Shown: positions 9,673-20,559, numbered from the stretch's first letter. The stretch is 64,000 bases of DNA from Przewalskia tangutica (GCA_029844215.1 CM056726.1:78979548-79043547), one strand, 5' to 3'. The notes: generated by a model from the sequence alone, not told the origin. Made by a program: numbers and translations.

Positions 9673-11671
9673 CCCCCCCCCCCACACACACATGGGCTTG
9701 ATCGAAATTGACCAAGGTTAAGTGGTCAAGTGACCAAGGTTAAGTAGTCAAGTGGATGATCAAGCTTGAGATAATTGAGTTGACACAAGATATTTAATTG
9801 TCTTCATCCAAGCCACACAAGTGTATTAATCTTGACCCTTGAGTATAGTATTTATTCATACTAGTAGCAAGACAAGCACACAACACTTGGCTCTTGTTCT
9901 TGATTGAAGGCTCTCGGCATTAGCACATATCCCACACAAAAAAATTCGTTTGTTGTTCATAATTCACAATACTTAAACCCAAGTTCTCCAAAGGTATTCT
10001 AAGGACATCTCAACACAAAAATTCCTGAAAAACTACGTTTTTACGTTAGTCGCAACATGAAAACCTAAGGAGTTTTTCATAGTTGGAGTTGGAACTTGAA
10101 GAGGAGTTCTCCACAAGCTTCTAAGGGTTGCAAATAGTGGATTGGAACGTCGAAAAGAGGAGCTAAAGTTGCTAGGATCGACTTTAGGTTTTGGATTGTA
10201 TTCGGGCTTAAAGAGGTAATAATCTCCGTCTTGCTATTGAAATTCAAGATTTCATGTTGTAGTAGTTGATAGATGAGCATGTGTTATATAGAATGAAGTT
10301 TGAAAAGATTTGGATCATGTTGAGATGTTAAATCCGAGATTGACATGTTAGCCATTAAAGTTGGAAATCAATTTAGTTATTAGTTATAATCGTCGCATGT
10401 TATTTAAGGAAAGGAATATAGTCATTATAAGTGATCATGACTTATATTACATGTTGGAATAACGACTTGGATTAGAAAGGAATTGAAAAAAAAATAGATG
10501 TTGTTGTTGTCCTTGATATTGTCGAGAATTGCCTAAAGATTATGGACTGTTTTATATTAATTGTGGGGCAGAATTTTACACGTCATGTTAAGGCGTGTAA
10601 TCCCCTTTGAATTGTTGGTTTGTTGCGCCTTAAATGTGGCATGTTGGTTATTGATTTCGGGCCTTGAAAAAGGTGGAAAAGTACGTAGAAACAAAGGAAA
10701 TGCTGCCCAATTTTCCGTAGAATAAGAGACTTTACACTTAGTATTATTCTACCTTAAAAATGCTAGGAGTTGATAGACGTATTATGGTTATTATAGGTTA
10801 AAGTACTACGTATAACGTATTCTACTTGAAGGGTGGGATAGCTATCAAGGTGGAAGTACTTTGGAGCATTTTGCAACTTGTCGTTAGTCGTCGCGAGGTA
10901 TGTGAACCTCTTCCTTCTTTTGGCATGATCCTACATATGAAATAGCCATGTGATATTATTTCATGATTCCTTCTACTCTTAGAAGTTAAGAAGTATCCAC
11001 GTCGTTGATTCTATGTTAAAGGCATGTCTAAATTAGCCTAAGTTCTTACCAAGTCTTATGGGAGATGTTGGTAAGAATGGTTAGAAAGTTATGAAGTTTG
11101 ATTTAAAGCTATGTACCTTGATTTATTTGAAGTAAGTAAGTTGATTTTATAATTGAAAATGACTTGAATTTATATGTGAAAAGGGACTTGATTTTATAAG
11201 TGGAAGTTATATGGTTTTAAAGAGAATAAGTTACTTGGTTTTGGAAGTGTATGAAACTTTATTTTTCAAGTTATGGTACTTGATTTCTAAAATATAGAAG
11301 ACATGATTTTATATGTATAAGTGACATGATTTTAAAGAGTATATGACACGAGGTTTTAAGACTATAAGCCTTGATTTTATAAGTGGAAATGACTTGATTT
11401 AAAAGTATGGCTTCTTGATTTATTTCAAAAGATAAGAAGATTGATTTCAAAAGAGTATGTAACTTGAGTTTTAAAAAGAAAGGAGTTTCATGATTCTTTT
11501 TAAGTATGTATGTACGTAGTACTTTTGGGTTTAGTTTCCCCAATGTGATAAGAAATAAAAGTGTCTTAAGTTCTCTAAAATGAAAGGTTGTTATAATAGC
11601 TTTATGGGAAGTTGTTATAACGACTTAAGAAGAAGTGAAAAGGTGGTTTAAAATGTTATGTAAGGAAAATC

Positions 11672-12160
11672 ACACCGAGCCTACAAATACGTCGGGTTAT
11701 GTTATGAGATACACCGAGCCTACAAATAGGCTGGGTTATGTTATGAGATACACCGAGCCCACAAATAGGTCGGATTATGTTATGAGATACACCGAGCCTA
11801 CAAATAGGCCGGATTATGTTATGAGATACACCGAGCCTACAAATAGGCCGGATTACTCCATATGCACCGAGCCTACACATAGTCGGACACGCCATCTTAC
11901 ACCGAGCCCCACAGCGGGCGGATTATGATACATGATTCCACAAGACACCGAGCCCCACTGGGCGGATTATGCTACATGATTCCACAAGATGCAGCGCGCC
12001 AAGCGGCGGACATGCTACATGATTCCACAGTACACCAAGCCCCACAGGCGGGCCGGATTATGCTACATGATTCCACAGTACACCGAGCCCCAGAGGCGGG
12101 CCGAATTATGCCACATGATTCATCAGTACACCGTTTCCCGCAAATGGGTCGGGTTACGTT
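11672..12160. repeat. 39-bp and 48-bp tandem arrays in LTR of element A
   Basis: About five 39-bp units built on CACCGAGCCTACAAATAGGC are followed by about five 48-bp units built on CACCGAGCCCCACAGGCGGG with TGCTACATGATTCCACAG. Both periods are multiples of three, so the frames at 11635-12260 stay open without being genes. Each unit has a small stem (GCCTA/TAGGC or GCCC/GGGC). Confidence 0.85.
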
Positions 12161-12744
12161 ATCACATATGGATAATCAAAGTAAGCTCCAAATAAGAAGT
12201 CCCTTCATAAAGGGCCGGATTATGTTATGTAAGATATGTAAGTTATATGGAAAAACTTGATCAAATTCTTAAGTATGTATGTAAGAATATGATGTTAATT
12301 CTTATTGAAAGAAGGAAAAGAATGATTAATGTACGATTGATTTCATGAGTTAAAATGGCACGGTAGGATCTGATATTTCATTTTTATACTTGCCCCTGTC
12401 ATTCTTTTATACAGTTATGATTTGGTTCTTCGATCTTATTTTCGCTCCATACTCAGACATGTTAGATCGACCCCTTTCGGGTATCGTTTATGCCCGCAGA
12501 TATTAGGTACCCAGGTTGGTGATCCTCGTTCTTAGGATCTCTGTTCAGTTTTTGGGAAGAAGCTTCATTCACTCCAGAGGCTTATCTTTTGGTACGGATC
12601 CCTGTTGATGTAGATTATGTATATTCAGGGGTATGGCGGGGCCCTGTCCCGTCACAGTGGTTTTGTAAAAAATTCTTAGAGGTCTGGAATCATATCTTGT
12701 GGGTCGGTTTGTAAAAAAAAATGATGTAACTGCTTTTGGCTATG

Positions 12745-12758
12745 TATATATATAAATA
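12745..12758 (+). promoter_or_regulatory. TATA-like element near LTR 3' end
   Basis: A TATATATATAAATA run lies about 155 bp before the LTR end. A comparable TATA-rich run sits at the same relative place in the other LTRs (for example 48634-48650 and 57228-57238). It could be a core promoter with a short R-U5, but position is the only support. Confidence 0.3.
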
Positions 12759-12918
12759 TGTCCAGTGAGGTAGCCTTATCGGCTAGCCTGTTGTTTATTT
12801 TCCTGTTAATGTACGTTATGAGTTTCATGTATGTTCCGCTGATTTTCTCTGATGTTTACCTGTAAGGGTGCTCAGGTAGCGCACCAGTCGCGGGCCCGGG
12901 GTCTGGTCATGACAAAAG

Positions 12919-12930
12919 TGGTATCAGAAC
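12919..12930 (+). other. Primer-binding site of element A (tRNA-iMet)
   Basis: TGGTATCAGAAC lies four bases after the LTR. It differs at one position from TGGTATCAGAGC, the complement of the plant initiator methionine tRNA 3' end. Confidence 0.85.
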
Positions 12931-13127
12931 AGTTAGTCATCGGAAAGTGTCTACAGACCGTGTCTAGTAGAGTCTTGGTTATCGGTGTGTTGTGCACCAC
13001 ATCTATAACCAGGAGGCTACAAGACTTTTATGATTGGTTTCCATTCTTCTCACTCTGAGATCATGCAGTAGAGCTGCGTTATTAGGTTGATCCGTCTCTG
13101 ACGTATTCTTATGTATATGTATCAGCT

Positions 13128-13976
13128 ATGCCTCCATGGAAGGCGACCAGGGCCCACAAGGGCAAGTCGGCAGTAGGAGCTGCTAGCGGGGCGCACAGGG
13201 TTGATGAGTCTAATGCCCAGTCTATACCAGACATGGTACCGCCGTCGAAGTTCTTCCGCACCTGCAGTAGGCACGATGCACGAGCCTACAGCCTCGCCAT
13301 TGGAAGACTATAGCCTCACAGAAAGCAGATTATGTTCATCGCCAAGCTAGCGGTGATACAGTACCAACGACAGGAGGCTACTTGACCATTACAGGCATAT
13401 GTAGAAAGGGTAGAGGGCCACTACAGGAGTCAGCGTAAGAGGGCTAGGCCAGTTGGACATCCCGGTGAGTTTTTGGGAGAGTCTCCTCAGCAGTAGATGA
13501 GATTTTCGTCCTAGCCTACCCAGGGCATACCCCCACCGTTCGCGGGTGTCAGATTTGACCTCGCGAGATATGCAGGAGCAGGTCAGAGCTCCAGGGATCC
13601 AGGATTTCAGAGATACGAGGGTCATAGGCAGTCGAGGCCACCGCTGCCTCGGTGTTGTCATTGTGGGAGGAGTCATCTTGGGCAGTGTCGTTCCGTTACA
13701 GGTGCCTGTTATGCTTGCAGCCGTGTGGTCCATTTGTTGAGAGAATGTCCGCTTAGAAGGGACACCGGTGGTGTGGCACGACATGTGAGGATGGTAGTTG
13801 TTTCCCCTTATTCTATGGTTATGCGCACTCTAGGACGGGGGATTCAGATTTCAGTCAACCGCGATAGAGGTCGTGGTGGAGCTTATGATTCGGGCGGTCC
13901 TTCGAACCGCAGAGATGTCGTGGCTGCTAGACAGGATCAGGAAGCAGCGTCGCCTGGGGCTACATGTATATTTTGA
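13128..13976 (+). pseudogene. Degenerate gag of element A (N-terminus plus zinc knuckle)
   Basis: The ATG at 13128 opens a frame beginning MPPWKATRAHKGK, the same N-terminus as gag in element B (MPPRKATRAQKGK). The central retrotransposon gag domain (the RYVPALVADM region seen in B and D) is missing. The C-terminal part is recovered in another frame around 13560-13770, with a CX2CX4HX4C zinc knuckle reading CYACSRVVHLLREC, preceded by a second Cys cluster (CCHCGRSHLGQC). Stops interrupt the reading, for example after ESPQQ near 13497. Gag would package element RNA in cytoplasmic particles; this copy cannot. No protease, reverse transcriptase or integrase follows. Confidence 0.75.
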
Positions 13977-14705
13977 CCCCTCCTTTAAATCTTATGTACA
14001 TTGATAGATTTAGATCCCCGCCCTAGCGTACCTATTCTCCTTGTTGCAAGTAAAATGTAAACTGATAGGACTATCAGAGGTAGAAGTTTTTGGTGTAGCA
14101 AATTGTAGGGTGGGGGATGTTGTTAAGAAGATAGAAAAATGAGGCTACGACAGTTTAGGGTCACAAGTAGTAATGACCCCGTAGCAGTGGAACGACCGAT
14201 AGTTGAAGTCAAGACAACAATGGGTCGGGTTGAAGACCAAATACGGGTCGACCCATAGCTTGAAATGGAGTGGGGTCAGTTGGAGGTAGTCCCGTTATGT
14301 GGTAGGGTCACGAGGGTGTAAGGCCCAAGTTTAGTGAGTTGTTGTACGAGTTCGTGGACGCGTTCCACCGGAATCGGGTCATGAGAAGCGAAAATAAAAT
14401 TGACCAAGTTGGGTATAGTAACTTCAAGGATTAGAAAACAGAAGCGATGATTGAGATTGTGTACGTATGCTAGAATAAGTTTGAAAGTACGAGAAGAGAA
14501 TCCTTTTAAGCCATGAATGAGAGTAAATAGTGATGATGCACCCTTTGGATTTGATTCCTCATTTGGCTAGTGATTGATAGGTATGCATGTGCGATGTATT
14601 AAGGCCAAGTGTGGCATATGTAATTATGTTGGGGGAAGTTAAAAGGGACTATGCGATATCCGTTTAGATTGAACCTCAAAAGAACATTCGGGGACAAATG
14701 TTTCT
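13977..14705. other. Non-coding 3' internal region of element A
   Basis: The 729 bp between the gag remnant and the PPT hold no pol. The part around 14280-14420 is the reverse complement of related stretches in D (about 31690-31850) and C (about 61600-61760), including the run CACGAGGGTGTAAGG/ACCCTCGTGACC. It is therefore a shared feature of these gag-only elements. Confidence 0.6.
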
Positions 14706-14731
14706 AAGGGGGGGGGGGGGGGGAGGGAGAA
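14706..14731 (+). other. Poly-purine tract of element A
   Basis: AA plus 16 G and AGGGAGAA directly precede the LTR start at 14732, the expected place of the plus-strand primer. Confidence 0.85.
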
Positions 14732-15496
14732 TGTTACACCCCGTAAGTCCAGGGCATGTTAAAGAGAATGTACGTAAAGAAGCAGGACTTTAAAATTTTT
14801 GAACGAAAGAAGAATTCGTTATTCTTAAGGAAATTCTTCCGAACCTCGGGAAAGAGAAGTGTTTGTTAATGAGAATTGGGTTCTCAAATTTGTTATTTGA
14901 GACTTAGATAATTTATCGGAATTATGGAATATTATTTTCGGATTTGGTCACGTGGGCCCCACTCGGGAAATCTTACGTTTTGTGGGGCCCACAAGGTTTT
15001 CGATATTTGACCAATTATGGAAATCAAGTGACCAAGGTGAAGTAGTCAAGTGGATGATCAAGCTTGAGATAATTGACCAAGTCAACTAGTCAAGTTGACA
15101 CAAGATATTTAATTGTCTTCATCCAAGCCACACAAGTGTATTAATCTTGACCCTTGAGTATAGTATTTATTCATACTAGTAGCAAGACAAGCACACAACA
15201 CTTAGAGAAAAATTTCATCTTCTTGTTCTTGATTGAGGGCTCTCGGCATTAGCATATATCCCACACAAAAAAAATTCGTTTGTTGTTCATAATTCACAAT
15301 ACTTAAACCCAAGGTCCCCAAAGGTATTCTAAGGATATCTCAACACAAAAATCCCGGAAAACTACGTTTTTACGTTAGTCGCAACATGAAAACCTAAGGG
15401 GTTTTTCATAGTTGGAGTTGGAACTTGAAGAGGAATTCTTCACAAGCTTCTAAGGGTTGCAAATAGCGTATTGGAACGTCGAAAAGTGGAGCTAAA
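14732..15496 (+). mobile_element. Element A, start of 3' LTR
   Basis: This starts TGTTACACCCCGTAAGTCC and follows the 5' LTR closely for 765 bp, with roughly 4% differences by eye. One deletion of about 110 bp removes the G-box palindrome and poly-C run. The TCP-like pair is kept at 14952-14962 and 14982-14992. It is interrupted after GGAGCTAAA by the next LTR at 15497 (preceding five bases CTAAA). Confidence 0.8.
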
Positions 15497-16752
15497 TGTT
15501 ACACCCCGTAAGTCCAGGGCATGTTAAAGAGAATGTACGTAAGGAATCAGGATTAAAAATTTGAACGAAAGAAAGAGTTGTTATTTCTAAGGAAAATCTT
15601 CCGAACCTCGGGAAGGAGAAATGTTTGTTAGTAATAATTGGGTTCTCAGAATTGTTATTTGAGACAGATGAAATTTTATTTTCGGATTTGGTTACGTGGG
15701 GCCCACCCAAGAAATCTTACATTTTTGTGGGGCCCACAAGGTTTCCGATATTTTGATCAATTATGGAAATTTTGGGAAACAAAATTTTATGGATGAATGG
15801 GAGGGTGACATGTGTCACCCCCCACATGAAATTGGTCGAGAATGACCAAGGGAGGGATGGTCAAGTCTTGAAGCCAAGGCTTGATAAAAAAATTGACCAA
15901 GTCAAGGAAGACAAGTGGGAGCTTGATATAATTGACCCAATCCTAGCCATCTATATGTTTTAATCTTAGCCATTGGTTGTAGTATATATCCACATTACTA
16001 GTGCAACACTATACAAATTCCACACTTAGAAAAAATTGAGAAATCTTGAGAGCACTAGAAGAGGCTCTCGGCCATAGCTCTCAAAAATGAGAAAAATTCT
16101 TCAATCTTACTTCATAAATCCCAATATTCAAACCCAAGGTCCCTAAAGGTATTCTAAGGATATCTCAACACAAAAATCCCGGAAAAACTACGTTTTTACG
16201 TTAGTCGCAACATGAAAACCTAAGGTGTTCTTCAACTTTGAAGTTGGAATTTGAAGAGAAGTTGTTTATGAACTTCTAAGGATTGCTTGGAGTGGATTGA
16301 AACGTCAAGAAGAGGAGCTAAAGTTGCTAAGGATCGACTTTAGGTTTTGGATTGTATTCGAGCTTAAAGAGGTAATAATCTCCGTCTTGCTATTGTAATT
16401 CAAGATTTCATGTTGTAGTAGTTGATAGATGAACATGTGATATTTAGAATGAAGATTGATAAATGTTATGGAAATTTGGAAGCTTAAATCCAATATTGGC
16501 ATGTTAGCCATTAAAATTGGAAATCAATTTGGTCGATAGTTATAATCGTCGCATGTTATATAAGAAAGGGGATTATAGTTGATATATTTGATTGCGACTA
16601 TATAACATGTTAGAATAACAACTTGGATTAAAAAGAAATTTGAAAATAATAGATGTGGTGTTATCCTTGTGATTGTCGAGAATGGCTCAAGTTATTGGAC
16701 AAGTTTTATTTTAATTGTGGTGCAGAATTTTACACGTCATGTTGAGGCGTGT
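15497..16752 (+). mobile_element. Second plus-oriented LTR (A2), partial
   Basis: A new TGTTACACCCCGTAAGTCC start lies inside the 3' LTR of A. It belongs to a diverged subfamily, with TCP-like sites at 15696-15706 and 15727-15737 and a GGGTGACATGTGTCACCC near-palindrome. After 1256 bp it is cut within the segment CACGTCATGTTGAGGCGTGT by a minus-oriented LTR. Its continuation may be 41457-42757. Confidence 0.7.
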
Positions 16753-17118
16753 TGTCACGCCCCAAATCCCGGGCCCGTTACTGGTGCCCCTACCTGGGCA
16801 CCCTTCTACCCATACAATATAAATAAACCGCGGAAGATAAATATCACTCATTTTTTTAAAACAAAGGCAAAGCCGGAAAGGTTTCCGTATAAATATAAAT
16901 CACTTGAAAGGGTCTACGTTGTACAACAATGTAAATACAACTTACACCAGTCCAACCCACATATGAATACAGACCTCTAAGAATGTGACAACAACTATGA
17001 CGGGACAAGGCCCTGCACTTCGAATATACCTAGCCATAATGACAAACTCTAACTTGGAGCCATCTCAAAATGCTGAACAAGGATCCTAAGCTCGCGATCC
17101 ACAATCGCGGTACCTAAA
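16753..17118 (-). mobile_element. Minus-oriented LTR M1, end portion, copy 1
   Basis: It begins TGTCACGCCCCAAATCCCGG and carries the usual LTR-end landmarks (ACCTCTAAGAATG, TATGACGGGACAAGG, GGATCCTAAGCTCGCG). It ends at TACCTAAA (17111-17118), where hAT sequence starts. It is the duplicated copy of 18279-18650. Confidence 0.75.
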
Positions 17119-18234
17119 ATTCAGGATCGCCAGCTGGTTTGCGCCCACTGGGTCGGGTTTAGCGGGATCGGACGGTCGGGGCGGAGAAGAGGGCGGGTCG
17201 AGCCGGAGGCTCGCGGTCGGTCGGGCGGGACCATATCGTCCCGCCCCGGCCCCCCGTTAGGCGGGCCTGGGGCGCCTGGACGGTCAAAGCGGTTTTTTTT
17301 TTTTATTTAAATTTTTTTTCACTAAATTAAAAATACTAAATTACTAACAAAGTAACATTAACATATACTTGTCATATAGTCATATACTATAATATTATAG
17401 ACTTATAGTATTATAATTATAGTATTATACTCATATATATAATATAAACTATAAAGTATAAACTAAATAATTAAACAAAAACAAGAAGAGTGTAAAAAAA
17501 ACATCGCAAGGCTGTTTTTGTGCCTCTTATATTATTAATTATTTCATTGAAATATACAAGATTCAAAATTACAACATTGTAGTGTACTAATGTTGACAAA
17601 AATTGCAAAAGACATAGAAAAATAAAAAAATTGCAATGAAATAAATTACCAATTTGAAAATATTTTTTCTAGTTTCTTTATAATTTCTTGTGGTTCTTCG
17701 GTTGGAATTGATATATCTTGGTCAAATTGTTCCACGTCGCTACTCATGCCTTCAGGTAAAATGTCGTTGTAGTTGTCGTCTTCTTCTTCGTTAATCTCTG
17801 GTTGACCGCACCTCCTTCGCTCCGCTCGTATTCAATCTCTGAATAGTACCGCCATCTCCAAGCTGTCTCCGGCTAATGGGTGTCTGTGCTCTCCTATTTG
17901 AAATCTGCCTGCAGAAAAAGCGCTTTCAGAGGCGATTGATGACGCTTGAATGTTCAAAATATCTCGGGCCATCATTGAAAGTGTCGGAAATGTATTCTCA
18001 TTCTGCATCCAATATTTCAGCAAGTCTTCCTTTCCTTCTTCATTGATAACTGCTTGGTAAGGTAAATTACTCTGCAAAAACAAAAACATCGAACTCGCTA
18101 ATTTGGTTAGCACTGTTACCACTGCACATTCTATTTCTGAGGCTTTCAATAGAATTAATACTAGCCACGTAAAATGATGTCTTTTTTAGTGTGTTGAAGT
18201 TAAGATGGTACAAAAGTCGGTTGGTTACTAGCAC
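17119..18234 (-). mobile_element. hAT 3' fragment (duplicated copy)
   Basis: The GC-rich terminal sequence (17119-17290), an AT-rich spacer and the hAT transposase 3' coding end form the duplicate of the corresponding part of hAT-2. The element is cut at 18234 by the duplication breakpoint. Confidence 0.75.
17832..18149 (-). pseudogene. hAT transposase C-terminal dimerisation domain (fragment)
   Basis: The 105-codon minus-strand frame includes LLKYWMQNENTFPTLS and SSIASESAFSAGR, the signature of the hAT C-terminal dimerisation domain (RICESLEEPER/Ac-type transposases). It lacks the BED finger and catalytic core, which were never part of this duplicated block. The frame ends early at 17832 by a frameshift relative to the fuller copy at 19167-19541, which continues into an acidic tail. 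Confidence 0.8.
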
Positions 18235-18278
18235 TTTTAATTGTGGGGCAGAATTTTACACGTCCTGTTGAGGCGTGT

Positions 18279-18650
18279 TGTCACGCCCCAAATCCCGGGC
18301 CCGTTACTGGTGCCCCTACCTGGGCACTCTTCTACCCATACAACATAAATAAACCGCGGAAGATAAATATCACTCATTTTTTTAAAACAAAGGCAAAGCC
18401 GAAAAGGTTTCCGTATAAATATAAATCACCTGAAAGGGTCTACGATGTACAACAATGTAAATACAACTTACACCAGTCCAACCCACATATGAATACAAAC
18501 CTCTAAGAATGTGACAACAACTATGACGGGACAAGGCCCCGTCGTACCCCTGAATATACCTAGCCATAATGACAAACTCCGGAACTTGGAGCCATCTCAA
18601 AATGCTGAACAAGGATCCTAAGCTCGCGGATCCACAACTGTGTACCTAAA
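18279..18650 (-). mobile_element. Minus-oriented LTR M1, end portion, copy 2 (host of hAT-2)
   Basis: This second copy of the LTR end starts TGTCACGCCCC and runs to TACCTAAA (18643-18650), the left target duplication of hAT-2. The LTR resumes after hAT-2 at 25808 with TACCTAGA. Confidence 0.75.
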
Positions 18651-19166
18651 ACTATGATCGCGATGGGCCGCCCACCTGGGTTTAGCGGGATCGGACGGTC
18701 GGGCGAGAAGAGGGGCGGGTCGAAGCCGCGGCTCAAGTGGTCGTCGCGACCATACTGCGGTCCCATCCCGTCCCGGCCCCGCTGGGCGCGGGCCTGGGCG
18801 CTGGACGGGACGGTCGTGGGTTTTTTTTTAAATTTTTTTTCACTAAATTAAAAATACTAAATTACTAACAAAGTAACATTAACATATACTTGTCATATAG
18901 TCATATACTATAATATTATAGACTTATAGTATTATAATTATAGTATTATACTCATATATATAATATAAACTATAAAGTATAAATTAAATAATTAAACAAA
19001 GACAAGAAGAGTGTAAAAAAAACATCGCAAGACTGTTTTTGTGCCTCTTATATTATTAATTATTTCATTGAAATATACAAGATTCAAAATTACAACATTG
19101 TAGTGTACTAATGTTGACAAAAATTGCAAAAGACATAGAAAAATAAAAAAATTGCAATGAAATAAA

Positions 19167-19927
19167 TTACCAATTTGAAAATATTTTTTCTAGTTTCTTT
19201 ATAATTTCTTGTGGTTCTTCGGTTGGAATTGGTATATCTTGGTCAAATTGTTCCACGTCGCTACTCATGCCTTCAGATAAAATGTCGCTGTAGTTGTCGC
19301 CTTCTTCTTCGTTAATCTCTCGTCGATCGCACCTCCTTCGCTCCGCTTGTATCCAATCTCGAATAGTACCGCCATCTCCAAGCCGCTCTCCGCTAATGAG
19401 TGTCGTGTTTCCTATTTGAAATCTGCCTGCAGAAAAAGCGCTTTCAGAGGCGATTGATGACGCTTTAATGTTCAAAATATCTCGGGCCATCATTGAAAGT
19501 GTCGTAAATGTATTCTCATTCTGCATCCAATATTTCAGCAAGTCTTCCTTTCATTCTTCATTGATAACTGCTTGGTAAGGTAAATTACCCTGCAAAATAA
19601 AAACATCGAACTCGCTAATTTGGTTAGCACTGTTACCACTGCACATTCTATTTCTGAGGCTTTCAATAGAATTAATACTAGCCACAGAAATAGCATGTCT
19701 TTTTTTAGGTTGTGTTGAAGAAGAAGATGGTACAAAAGTCGGTTGGTTACTAGCACTTTCTTGCTGGTAATGCCGATATACTTTTTTGCATTCATCTTCT
19801 AGGCTATTCAACACTTCTTCTAGCGTTAGTTCAATAGGTGGCTCAACATTTAAATTTTTGGGAGTTGGAGGTGGTAGTACGTCCATACAGGTATAAATAT
19901 TTTCAATAAGACTTTTACAACCCTCTA
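19167..19927 (-). pseudogene. hAT-2 transposase, C-terminal part
   Basis: Directly after the hAT-1 insertion the frame resumes with VEGCKSLIENIY, then a proline-rich PPPTPKNLNVEPPIE segment, a Ser-rich linker, and the dimerisation domain with ASSIASESAFSAGRFQIG. An acidic tail ends in KKLEKIFSNW and a stop at 19167. Frame changes occur near 19550 and near 19790, so the gene is broken even apart from the insertion. The open frame reported from 20102 crosses the hAT-1 terminus and is not a real start. Confidence 0.8.
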
Positions 19928-19935
19928 CTTTAATA
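19928..19935. repeat. Target-site duplication of hAT-1, left
   Basis: CTTTAATA is repeated exactly at 23527-23534. The bases belong to the interrupted hAT-2 reading frame (the codons for T-I-K before VEG). Confidence 0.9.
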
Positions 19936-20087
19936 TAGGGCTGACAGGTCACCACGACCCACGAAAAAAAAAAACCGGGACCGGCTCGGGCGGCGGGACA
20001 GTATGGTCCAGCGACCCGACCCCAATCCCGCCCCGATCCCGCCCGACCGCCACCACCCGCCTGGGCCCCGCCCCAGCCTCTGCGAGA

Positions 20088-20110
20088 AATAGTCGTTGTC
20101 AACGACTATT
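20088..20110. repeat. Subterminal palindrome of hAT-1
   Basis: AATAGTCGTTG and its reverse complement flank a single T, an 11-bp perfect stem about 150 bp inside the element end. hAT-2 has the matching structure at about 25646-25669 (AATGGCCGTT...AACGGCTATT) with one mismatch. Confidence 0.7.
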
Positions 20111-20224
20111 TTACATTTTGGCTGTTGACAACGACCATTTTGACTTCCTCCCCAACCCCTACCCCTTTATATTTATTTTTAACCCCTAAGTTATTATATT
20201 TACACTTTAACCCAATTTCCCAAC

Positions 20225-20232
20225 TATAAATA
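20225..20232 (+). promoter_or_regulatory. TATA box of hAT-1
   Basis: TATAAATA lies 329 bp before the transposase ATG at 20561 and is followed by a CT-rich leader. hAT-2 keeps the same motif in mirror position. Confidence 0.5.
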
Positions 20233-20361
20233 CCTCATTTCCTCCTCTTATTATTTTCACAAATCTTTCTACTCTCTAATCTCTCAATCAATCAATCTCT
20301 ATTCTCTAATCTCTATACAACATTGTCTACTACATATTCAATTTATTTATTAATTTGAGAA

Positions 20362-20559
20362 TTGAGAGTGAAGTTGGCAACTAGCTTGAGGATTATCTAT
20401 CGAGCAAAGTTTCAATTTTCAACCTCTCGATTACACGCCGACTCTACGTCGGCGTTTGATACATTCGTTATCTCATTAAATTATTATTTTGTCTTTATTT
20501 CATTTAGCACATTTAATTTCATTATCTTTAAGTCTTTAACTATTTATTACCATAATTAA
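20362..20559 (+). other. Leader ORF upstream of hAT-1 transposase
   Basis: A 65-codon frame starting MRVKLATSLRIIYRAKFQF ends two bases before the transposase ATG, in another frame. The same frame is open in hAT-2 (25384-25181, 67 codons) with a handful of replacements. It may be an upstream ORF, or simply homologous leader sequence. No domain is recognised. Confidence 0.3.

Larger units (their letters stand above)
9330..12914 (+). mobile_element. Element A, 5' LTR (Ty3/gypsy, Tekay-like)
   Basis: The LTR starts TGTTACACCCCGTAAGTCC and ends GGTCATGACA, followed four bases later by an initiator-Met primer-binding site. Its length is 3585 bp. It contains paired GTGGGNCCCAC sites, a CCAAT box, an 18-bp G-box palindrome followed by a 14-C run (9670-9683), AT-rich middle sequence, two tandem arrays and a TATA-rich segment near the 3' end. 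The start repeats at 14732 after a poly-purine tract, which defines it as the 5' LTR. It cuts LTR M0; the bases before it are AAAAC (9325-9329), the presumed target duplication. Open frames inside are products of the repeat arrays. Confidence 0.85.
16709..19756. repeat. 1.52-kb tandem duplication spanning LTR and hAT sequence
   Basis: Block 1 (16709-18234) and block 2 (18235-19756) are direct repeats in the same order: the TTTTAATTGTGG flank, the TGTCACGCCCC LTR start, the LTR/hAT junction at TACCTAAA and the hAT 3' coding end. At 18234/18235 the hAT sequence TTACTAGCAC runs straight into TTTTAATTGTGG, so the breakpoint uses a short T-run. In block 2 the hAT sequence continues past this point. 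The copies differ by a few percent. Confidence 0.85.

Noticed and set aside
11635..12260. Overlapping open frames on both strands with repeated peptides (YTEPTNRPGYVMR and similar); also 42176-42785 and 47116-47778
   Set aside because: They are translations of 39- and 48-bp LTR tandem repeats whose periods are multiples of three; there is no domain, no codon bias and all frames are open at once.
12919..12930. PBS-like sequences considered as tRNA genes (also 33574, 56551, 62718)
   Set aside because: Only 12 nt match the tRNA 3' end and each sits next to an LTR; no cloverleaf is present.
19551..20102. 183-codon frame seeming to give hAT transposase a new GC-rich N-terminus
   Set aside because: It crosses the hAT-1 terminus at 19936; the first 55 codons are terminal repeat sequence, so the fusion is an insertion artefact.
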